NCBI GenBank assembly: GCA_030077755.1 | Contig: JAQJZZ010000010.1 | Location: forward strand, 248,001-312,000 | Origin: Filosporella fistucella | Lineage: Eukaryota; Ascomycota; Leotiomycetes; Helotiales | DNA: 64,000 bases | Direction of reading: 5' to 3' | Part shown: one piece after another, positions 56,340-64,000 of the stretch | Layout: each line of letters starts with the position of its first letter | Numbering within the stretch: position 1 is the stretch's first letter | Made by a program: the position numbers and the translations under genes | Notes under the pieces: generated by a model | What the model was told of the DNA's origin: nothing | What the model saw: the letters and a program-made list of their open reading frames with translations, nothing else | The model's database searches: none

Positions 56340-57521
56340 TTAAACCCCTCACCAAACTCACAATGCCTGCACGGCCGATTCGATCCAAGCAAAGCACTTC
56401 ATAAATCCTCTTGTTTGTGGTTTTACCCTCCCAAGTCCACACATCCAGGAATTTCAACGATCCGATAAATGTCATGCCCGATTGTTGAATTTGCAATCTA
56501 CCAGCTGCAGATCTAGCTTCGTGAATGTTGAAATTGAGGAGAAAACATCTGGAAAGTCCCAGAGTCCCAGAGTAGACTAATGTAACGCCTTAAAATTGGT
56601 GAATTGAAATTTGTTTTTATACCCAGATAGCTAAGCCTCCGAATAGGTGACGATGTCTTAGACCTGATTCAATTTCTTGGGGTACATAAATCTGAGGCTC
56701 TAATACCAAGCCGATCGTAGGGAATAGTTGATCAGATTTTATTCTGAGAACGTATACCGCTGATCTTGAAGATTCTCAAAGGGTCGAAGGAAGGGATGGC
56801 GGAAGGAAGATTACGACTGGGGATCTCCTTGGTCACTATGTGGCTTGGCAATGTCTTAGTCGGAGTGAGGAGGAAAGCGAGACTAGAGAGAAGGAATTAT
56901 GGGATTCAATTTCCCATTCTTCGCTTACACTCACAATACCATGGTTAAATAAATATGTATGAGCTAGCAGCTTAGCATGCATATATACGAAGGTACATCT
57001 GTCATGTTGCTATCGTTTGCGTGTAACCGATGCGCGATGCAACGTCAAGGAATTACTTTCTTGACGTTGTCTAAATCGGTCAAAGCCAAGTGATAATCGG
57101 AGGCTGAGAGTGACGACTCGTCGACAGGGTTTCTTATCATCAATATTGGAGATGGCTTCCTATTCCCATCTGGGGTTAACGCTGGTGGGGAGGTCCGGCT
57201 GTGGAAAAGGGGCGTTGATGGCACTTTTGCAATACGATGATTCGCCTCGGCAGTGCTATTGACAGGTAAGCAAATATTCCCTGCAGCATATCAATAAAGT
57301 CGTGATTATCGAAATGACACGAGATGAAGATATTCAAATACTCCAAGATTTCTGCTTCAAACTGACCTTCGACTGACCATTTCCAACTCTGCAACCACTA
57401 TGGAGCAGGTCACGTTGTGATGATTCTGATGATAGGACAATTCGTCAACCTTGCTAATGATGAAGACGTGGTTTAGCTTAAGATTCATCTCCATGTCCCA
57501 CCAGGTTTCACAGCAATTTAC
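56340..57521. other. 1.2-kb intergenic
   Basis: Holds the possible first exon of the 522-aa gene (about 56360-56475, minus) and the possible last exon of the next gene (57176-57410, minus). Otherwise nothing recognised. Confidence 0.35.
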
Positions 57522-57998
57522 TCACGCTGATAACATGGCCAGCTGGATCTGAGAAATTCTCATACTCTCAGCCTTCCTTTCTTCAATCGCCTTATGGATG
57601 CGATCGCGAGCCGCCATCCAAGCCGCTGCGGCTTTGACGCGAGACATCTTGTCATATCGATTTCCTCCCGTTACCACGGCTGCCGTTCTTCTGAGGTCTC
57701 GATCCATTCTGCGCATCCGTTCCAGGGATTGCACGTAGAGGCTTTGAAAATATTTCAAATCACCACTTCCGTATTTTCGATCCGGTTGTCGGATTTGCGA
57801 TGCCAGGTGTGCATTGTTCAACATTTCCGTTTCTGTTTCGAGGAATTCTATCTTCTCCAGGGCTATTGATACCTCTGCTTGGGTGTCGATGGCGTTTTTT
57901 AGGCTGATAGCATGAGCGTAGAAAGCTGCTATCACGGCAGCAACAAAGGTTAGGATGCCGGTAATATTTGCAGCTATTGATAGAGGACTATCGGCCAT
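57522..57998 (-). CDS. Hypothetical membrane-anchored coiled-coil protein
   Basis: 158-aa frame starting MADSPLSIAANITGILTFVA, with one N-terminal hydrophobic helix (residues ~5-30), then a long charged helical region (IALEKIEFLETETEMLNNAH, SLYVQSLERMRRMDRDLRRT). This layout is common in fungal membrane proteins of unknown role, some beside NLR or HET genes. The last codons run directly into a GTGAGT donor (GC|GTGAGT at about 57525), so the frame probably splices on instead of ending at this TGA. A continuation after ttgcag near 57397 (VGNGQSKVSLKQKSWSI) fits the phase. Confidence 0.6.
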   Translation of the reverse strand: MADSPLSIAANITGILTFVAAVIAAFYAHAISLKNAIDTQAEVSIALEKIEFLETETEMLNNAHLASQIRQPDRKYGSGDLKYFQSLYVQSLERMRRMDRDLRRTAAVVTGGNRYDKMSRVKAAAAWMAARDRIHKAIEERKAESMRISQIQLAMLSA

Positions 57999-59240
57999 GT
58001 TTCACGATTATCTTGACAGTTATGATGGTAATTATGAGAAGAAGGAATTGAATTAAATTGAGGGGAAACATTGTCACGAGGTTAATCAGCTGAAGGATCC
58101 GAGTCTACCTGTGATAAGGATCCTTTGTGACGTGCAGGGACTTGACCCTTGAACCGCCGTTATGTTTGTCGTTGAGGCACAGTCTGGCTGATGGTTGCGC
58201 TGCAGGCATTTCATACTAGAGGCGTGACTATGTAAGTAGAAAGAGAGAAATATACGTGTAAGTAGAAAGAGATAAATGTTTTTATATGTATAGCAGTATA
58301 GGAGAATCGAGGCTAAGCTACAACTCTAATATAAGATTCGCCGAGAAGATTGGGAAAAGATCAGTTGAAAAGTACCTCTGCAATGCAGTCTTGAACCGTA
58401 TGCCCTACATCCTATGAAGGTATTGGATATAGCCAATCCTGAATTACCAAAATAACATCCTTGTCAACTACACCAACAATTTGTAACATCCAAACAGGTA
58501 CAGAAACAAGTTCTATCATTCTGATGCATCAAGTCCCGTGGTTTCCAACAGGAGAAACTTCATACCTTTTCCATTTTCACCAAGACGGGAAGAATGCAAA
58601 TCACGTGGAGCTCCAAAAGTGCAATTAGTGCAAACATTGCAAACACCTTACCTTACTCACGCCACTTCTCCAATTCCACTTCGCAATGATCTGCACCGGG
58701 ATCAAGTCAGTTCCGTGACGGTTCCTGTCAGAAGCTTGAAAGTGAGACTGGGCAGAGGCAGATGAGCAACACGATTGACGACAAAACAATGCAAACTGGC
58801 TCTTTTTTCTGCTAAATTTCAATGTCAGATACACAAGAATCCCATCTCATCCTTCTCTCAACCTCATCACCATCGCACAACCCATTCTCTCGGTATCCTC
58901 AAAACCTTCGACCATGCAGAATGGCGCTTTTTTAAGGTTAACTTGGGTGCATTGGACGGACTCTCCTTCTCACCAATCACATCTGTTACACCACGCCACT
59001 GCGCACGATCAAAGTCTTGGTCCTTCAAACCATCCTCAAACCGCTCAAGACGCTCGTCGTATGGACACCATGACCAGTTGGCACCATGCTTCAGACTCAA
59101 TGTGCCTGTTGGCAACTAGTCAGTCAAAATGCCATCCTTTCTCGACAACGTCTGCTATTATTCAAATACTTGCCTGCCTGCCTGCTTACAACGCTGCGTT
59201 ATCAACTTCATTGGCAGAGGAATCACTTGGCGCTTCATTG
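57999..59240. other. 1.2-kb divergent intergenic
   Basis: Contains an imperfect direct repeat of gtaagtagaaagaga at about 58232 and 58257. Overlapping short frames near 58540-59345 are not supported except for the possible first exon at 59241. Confidence 0.4.
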
Positions 59241-60416
59241 ATGGGTGCTGTTTGCAGCAAGAAGTCGCAAGAGGCATTTCCTTATCGACTATCCTCAATC
59301 CCAACCGGAAGACCCATATCCCGAGGAAAGCCAACGATCGTGTGATTCGAGGAAATTGCCGCTGTTGGTTGGTGGGTTAGGTGGATTACAGGAGGATTCC
59401 GATAGCGATGGCTATATCTTCGAACCCTCCGTATGCGACAGAATCTGGTATATCGGTAAACGATTTGCATTGCTCAACCATGGCGCATGTGGAGAGTCCC
59501 AAGACTTCACTCGATACCAGCGGATCCGAAGCAACAAAGGTGGATAGTGTCGACAATACCGCCGAATTCGAAGGCGATGTCAAAACGGATGATAGGTTGC
59601 CGTCGCAAAAGACTCTGAAAGAAATAGAAGACTTCTCTATTCTGGATGAAGAGGGGAAAACCATTCCGTTTCGAAATATATACTCTGGTCCAAATGTCGC
59701 ACGTAGGGTATTGGTGATTTTTATACGGCATTTCTTCTGCGGAGTATGTTGCCCCTCGTCTTCAAGCTTTACCTAGCTAACCATCCCAGAACTGCCAAGA
59801 ATACATTCGTTCCCTCACAACCTCAATCTCCACATCCTCACTTCTTTCCCTTCCAACACCCACCTTTATCGCAATAATCGGTTGCGGTTCCCCGTCTCTG
59901 ATCCCCATGTACCGCGCCACAACATCCTGTCCTTTTCCCATATATGCCGACCCCACGAAGAAATTATATAACGCCCTTGGTATGCTACGTACCCTCAATC
60001 TCGGTACTCGTCCCGAATACCAAAGAAGAGAATTACTACATATCATGGCGAATAGTTTTGTACAAAGTCTCAAGATGATGAAGGGAGGCATGGCGTTGAA
60101 AGGAGGTGATTACCATCAAGTAGGAGGAGAATTCTTATTCGAGCCTGTGGATGGAAGTGTAGGTAGTAGTCCTGATGAGGAGAAACCCGAGGGCTGGGAA
60201 GTAGAAAAGAGAGTAACGTGGTGTCATCGTATGCGGAATACAAGAGATCATGCTGAGATACCAGAATTAAGAGAGGTTCTACGATTGGATGGGGAGGGTG
60301 TGCCAGGAGGGAATAAAGGGAGATGGAAGATGGCGCTTCTGAAGAGGAAAGGGACAGGACTAAGTGCGATGAGTGTGGGGAGCGGTTTCTCGGAGAGGAA
60401 GAATATAGAAGGGTAG
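59241..60416 (+). CDS. AhpC/TSA-type (PRXL2/AAED1-like) thioredoxin-fold protein
   Basis: Two certain exons: up to 59743 and 59790-60416. The core reads EIEDFSILDEEGKTIPFRNI, RRVLVIFIRHFFCGNCQEYI with a CxxC, FIAIIGCGSPSLIPMYRATT, CPFPIYADPTKKLYNALGM, as in PRXL2/AAED1 proteins, peroxiredoxin relatives thought to act in redox control. A safe start is ATG 59408 (320 aa). I also see a possible first exon at 59241-59341 that begins MGAVCSKKSQ, a good N-myristoylation signal; it joins in phase through a 50-nt intron (GTGATT...TTACAG) to 59392. The feature start assumes this exon. The tail carries acidic and basic residues and no membrane segment. Confidence 0.75.
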
Positions 60417-61188
60417 ATAGTTCGGGTTGTGTTGGGATATCGAAAGTGGTGGGAGAGTCAAGTTCAGGTGGGGGCAATCGCATTTCGGGAGCATATTATA
60501 CCATCGCTGGACATATAAGGGCATTGAATTTCTGAAAGCGAGTGGGGCATTTGTAGGCGTATTATTTAAGAAATACATTGGGAGCATTATGTTCTAACAG
60601 CTTATATCAAAGTATTCAAGATATATGAAAAGATTGAATATGTTAGAAAATACTTATGTATCTCAGAGATTTGGAAAAGTGAAAAAGTGAGACGAGAAAG
60701 TGAAAGAATAGGAGTTTCATCTTTTTACTTGAGATATAAAGTTGCTTCGCAAATCGTCCTATTGTCATTACTAGGTAATCTCTTCATACTCGTCGCCAAT
60801 ATCCCTACCTTCCTCACTCTAACCTCTCCCTCTTATCCCCATCACCACTAGCTTAAGTAAGTATTACTAGAAGAAGTATCGATGCCACCGGTATTGGGGA
60901 AAGTTTCACTATGCTAGCTTCAAAGAGCAGACATATTGCTATTCAAGTTCCTATAGGTAAAGCAATCTCTTCTCCTAAACAAAAGGCACTCAAAGATGCT
61001 ATTACGACTCAGCTATAGTCACTATTGCCACGTCAGGACTTTCATGCGGGCACTGACATTATATATCTTGATTCTGGGGATCGAGACATCTATTAATAGT
61101 GCATTTGAGTTACTACATCGAAAAAATCAGCATTAACCGCACCAAATCACCATCCCACGTAACATCAACCTACATCCCCTCAATACCC
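60417..61188. other. 0.8-kb intergenic between convergent genes
   Basis: 3' flanks of the AhpC/TSA-like gene (+) and the RBR ligase (-). AT-rich, nothing recognised. Confidence 0.4.
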
Positions 61189-62889
61189 TCACATATGCCC
61201 ATCTATCAACCACAGCCCCGTATCTAATTTCAAATCATACCCCTCATCCTTATCCCACCCAACAGCATACTCGCTCAAATCCAATTTCCCCTTCTGAACC
61301 TGACTCCTCGTCCCGATCCTACACCCCACAATATGCACCGCCCGTCCCTCTTTCCAAATAGCCTTACAACACCAACAAAACTCCGTCCTACACATCGGAC
61401 ACGTAAAATGTCCACATCCCTTATCCCGCTCAATCTTATTACAACACCCCTTTTTCGGACACTTTTTCGTCGTGCGTGCGATTTCTCTCTGAGTACCTGC
61501 TTCGTCTTCGCGCATGCGGTGTTGGGCTGCGGAGAGGACTTGGAGAGCGGCTGATTTTTTGGCTTGGAGAGTGCGTGTTTTGATGCGGTCGATGGCGAGG
61601 AGGTGGGTGCATAGTGTGGGGTTACTGGAGGATTTGCAGATGAAGCAATGTCGGGTGGAACAGGAGAGGCAGAACCACTCTGGGCTGCTGGCTAAGATGG
61701 GTTAGTGATGGTTCAGGATGAGGAGTGAAATGTCTACCTCCTGGAGTATGGATTTGACCATGTCCGCATTGACACCATCGGAAGTTTTCGTCCTTCGAAA
61801 TTGTCTTTAGAGCGAGTTGTTTGTTGTAACTAGGTCATTAGCAAGAAAGTACAGGGAGCTCATGAAAATCTTACATCTTGAATACCTCTGTAGAGATGTT
61901 TGAGCGAAGAACATTCATAGGAATCGGTTTCTTGCACTCGGGATCCAGACAAATAAGATCATGGTGACGTCCACCACGAACCGCACTTTCATAGGCAGCT
62001 TGGAGGCAAGGATTACATACATTGCGATCATGATTGCATTGCGAGGTCGGACCTTTGAATGCTAAATGGTTGTTCTCATATGCAACATCATCGCAGTGAA
62101 TGACACATTCGAATACTCTGTATCTTCGCAGCAACTGAATGAAGTCACTATCAAAGTTAGCATATTCTTTGCTCAAAAATAGAAAGATGCTTACTTCAGA
62201 AGAGGCTGGTTCGAAATAACTTTTTCCCTCAGGGCTCCCTCATTAACTCTCACTTTGCGTCGACACCCATCTCTCCTACATGTATGTTTTCCTCTGATCA
62301 CATCAAACATGTACATCTGATCACAAGATGCACAGACACCAAGTCCGGGTTTACTCCGAGCTCGAGCAGTTTCTATCCGGTCTGAATGCGACTTGACTGC
62401 AACTTCTTGATCATGTAGATCCACATCAGGAGGACCAGTTTGGTCGAGATGCTTCAGGTCTTCGTGATCCTCCTCAAACCAGAAATTTGGTAGACAATCA
62501 GCGAAGCTGTCATGGGACCCTGTGCTTCGATTGGTAACATCACTTGCCGTATCGAAGTTACAACTTAAAGAGGCTCCTGGTATGTCGATTGCATTGAAGT
62601 TCCAAGTAATTGGTAAATTACTGAGAGTGAGGTACTGGGCTGGTAGTGAGTCCAGCGCACCCACGGAATGGACAGACTCAGTATCTTCACAAATTTCCCC
62701 TTCGATCACCTGCCTATGTCCAACAGAACACCTCGTTGCATCACGCCAAAACATTGATCGACGCGTGCCAGTTATGTACTTTTGCTCCTTAGAACAATTG
62801 ATACAGATTTCGGGTCGTCGAACCGGCTCATAGAAGAGCAGGTTCGCTTTCCAGCAAAGTTGCCAGTCTGCAAGATCGTCTTCATCCAT
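61189..62889 (-). CDS. RBR-type (RING-IBR-RING) E3 ubiquitin ligase
   Basis: Four exons (62889-62195, 62123-61875, 61829-61738, 61691-61189) join in phase to 512 aa. Residues 1-230 hold a Cys-pair segment (GVCASCDQMYMFDVIRGKHT, CRRDGCRRKVRV). RING1 follows (FECVIHCDDVAYENNH, SQCNHDRNVCNPCLQAAYES, LICLDPECKKPI), then the IBR (RWCQCGHGQIHTPG, WFCLSCSTRHCFICKS), and last RING2 (KKCPKKGCCNKIERDKGCGH, FTCPMCRTEFCWCC). The catalytic Cys that forms the ubiquitin thioester should be the one in KGCGHFTC. It would transfer ubiquitin from an E2 to a target. The exon 2 acceptor (gcgaag) is chosen by phase, not strength. It is divergent from a ubiquitin-like gene 357 bases away. Confidence 0.85.
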
Positions 62890-63245
62890 CGTGAGAGTTG
62901 CAAATTGTTTGATGATGAATGTTTCGAGGCTGAAAATAATATATTTGGAAGGTGGATGGATTTTGGAGCGGCCCGTTCAAGTCAACCTTGCCCAACCGCC
63001 TCATAGCCGCTTTAGTGCAATGTCTGAGTTGCCTCACAGCCTTACTCGAAGCAACCATATAATCTACACCACGTCAGTTGATCATGCAAGTTGATCTGCT
63101 TGTAGGCAACCTGCTGAAAGCTCACCGAGGCTTGCGTTGCTTAGACTCAGACATTTCTGTACCCGAGGTCTTCTCTAAGGCTCGGAGCTCTCATTCACTT
63201 TTCGAACTTGCATTCCATCATACTCATTATCATCACCCTCACAAA
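62890..63245. promoter_or_regulatory. Shared divergent promoter of RBR ligase and UBL gene
   Basis: 356 bases between the two start codons. CT/CA-rich just before the UBL start. No TATA box clear to me. Confidence 0.45.
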
Positions 63246-64000
63246 ATGACGGACTGGAAAGCAGCTGAGGAACGACAGTCTACTGATTTTCTGTATGTCG
63301 AAGAGCTCAACTCCAATGATGGTTTAAGTCGACGCCTTACTGGAATCAAGACCTCGCAATCGGTGCAGGATTTGAAAAAGGCTATTGCCTCTGAGTTGAA
63401 TAATCCAGCAGGATGGGAAAGCATTTCGGTGGCATTTGCTGATCGGGAGCTGGATGATCGTGAGCTTCCTGGTAAATTATACCGAGTATCGCTGATCACC
63501 TATAGCAAATGCAACTCTCTCTTCCTTTACGGTCCAAGAAGTAAGGACATTCTCGGCGCACAATGACCTAACATAATTGATAATTTCTAGGGAGATACTC
63601 TGTTCTTCACCCGATCTGTATCGCCCCCTGTCAATCCACCTCCCTATTCAACGGCCAAGGAAATTATCTTGAAAACGGTTATGTTCAAGAATCTTGATGA
63701 CAGGACTCTGACGCTACACGATATACCGATCAGCTGGAAAGTTAAACAGCTGAAGGAGAAACTCAGTCGGGAGAAGTCTATTGAAGCAGATGAGTATCGA
63801 TTTCTGTGGGGTGGGAAGCAACTTGAAGATGGTATGTTTCAGCGATTATGTTCAAGAACAATTACTGACTCGCACCTAGAAAAGACGTTGGAGGATTATG
63901 GACTCGGCAAGGCATGTTAAAACAATCTCTTATCGGAGACGCCATGATACTGATCTGTTCTGATAATAGGATTCCACTATCCATATGGTAACACGATTGC
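63246..64000 (+). CDS. Tandem ubiquitin-like-domain protein, 3' end outside window
   Basis: Exons 63246-63485, 63591-63831, 63880-63911 and 63970-onward join in phase. The first unit (FLYVEELNSNDGLSRRLTGI, QSVQDLKKAIASELNN, VAFADRELDDRELPGKLYRG then DTLFFTRSV) has a ubiquitin-like alternation. The second is clearer: TVMFKNLDDRTLTLHDIP, KVKQLKEKLSREKSIEADEY, RFLWGGKQLED, EKTLEDYGLGKDSTIHMVTR, matching ubiquitin's Lys-rich helix and GKQLED-KTL-DY loop. The last junction uses a GC donor (AAG|GCATGT); if not spliced the protein would end two codons later at TAA. The first intron donor (GTATCG) is chosen by phase. Probably a ubiquitin-pathway adaptor; the true end is not visible. Confidence 0.75.

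Noticed and set aside
55078..56343. Three long plus-strand frames opposite the 522-aa gene
   Set aside because: They are antisense shadows in Ser/Arg-rich sequence; the minus-strand frame is continuous and has a structured core, the plus-strand pieces do not.
58232..58275. Imperfect direct repeat gtaagtagaaagaga considered as a transposon footprint or LTR trace
   Set aside because: Too short, adjacent copies, no terminal inverted repeats or coding remnants; simple slippage is enough.
1..64000. CRISPR arrays, rRNA, tRNA and intact transposons
   Set aside because: Looked for spaced identical repeats, cloverleaf-like conserved boxes and transposase or reverse-transcriptase motifs; none recognised. 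Small tRNAs could be missed by eye.

Overview
The window is 64 kb of nuclear DNA from a filamentous ascomycete (Pezizomycotina). The evidence is short GT-AG introns in most genes, HET-domain proteins, Zn2Cys6 regulators, a fungal NACHT-ankyrin protein, IMP4 and UPF1 of ascomycete type, and a GPI-anchored Thr-rich wall protein. The gene content suggests a leotiomycete, but that is inference. I see no rRNA, CRISPR, intact transposon or recognisable tRNA. Exon joins quoted below were worked out by eye from splice sites and reading phase.

Layout. 0.7-2.9 kb: a secreted-type metzincin fold joined to three H-type lectin domains, with two ~156-nt introns related in sequence (possible introner-like elements). 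3.6-5.6 kb: a decayed Dal5/FEN2-type MFS transporter. 6.0-7.7 kb: HET-domain gene 1; 8.5-8.8 kb: a candidate small Cys-rich secreted protein. 8.9-13.8 kb: a housekeeping pair read divergently, UPF1/NAM7 and IMP4. 15.1-16.8 kb: a DMT/SLC35F-like carrier. 18.0-24.8 kb: a compact sugar-utilisation group of Zn2Cys6 factor, GH27 alpha-galactosidase and MAL-type sugar transporter; the enzyme and transporter share a divergent promoter with CGG repeats and CreA-type GCGGGG sites. 25-29 kb is gene-poor with hypothetical or relic ORFs.

30.0-32.3 kb: HET gene 2. 33.7-34.5 kb: a class I methyltransferase. 35.2-39.3 kb: a six-exon NLR (alpha/beta hydrolase, NACHT, ankyrin repeats). 39.8-44.1 kb: a 1353-aa protein with a 2OG-Fe(II) dioxygenase fold that appears to have lost its HxD iron ligands. 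45.1-45.4 kb: a short mitochondrial membrane protein. 46.2-47.4 kb: HET gene 3. 48.4-49.6 kb: a hypothetical ORF split by an in-frame amber codon. 50.0-51.1 kb: a DsbA/FrnE-like protein with two tiny exons. 52.3-53.2 kb: a GPI-anchored wall protein. 54.8-58.0 kb: two hypothetical proteins. 59.2-60.4 kb: an AhpC/TSA-like protein. 61.2-64 kb: an RBR E3 ligase divergent from a tandem ubiquitin-like protein that runs off the window.

Three HET genes and one NLR in 41 kb point to a stretch rich in self/non-self recognition genes. Between them lie conserved housekeeping genes and small functional neighbourhoods (sugar use; ubiquitin).
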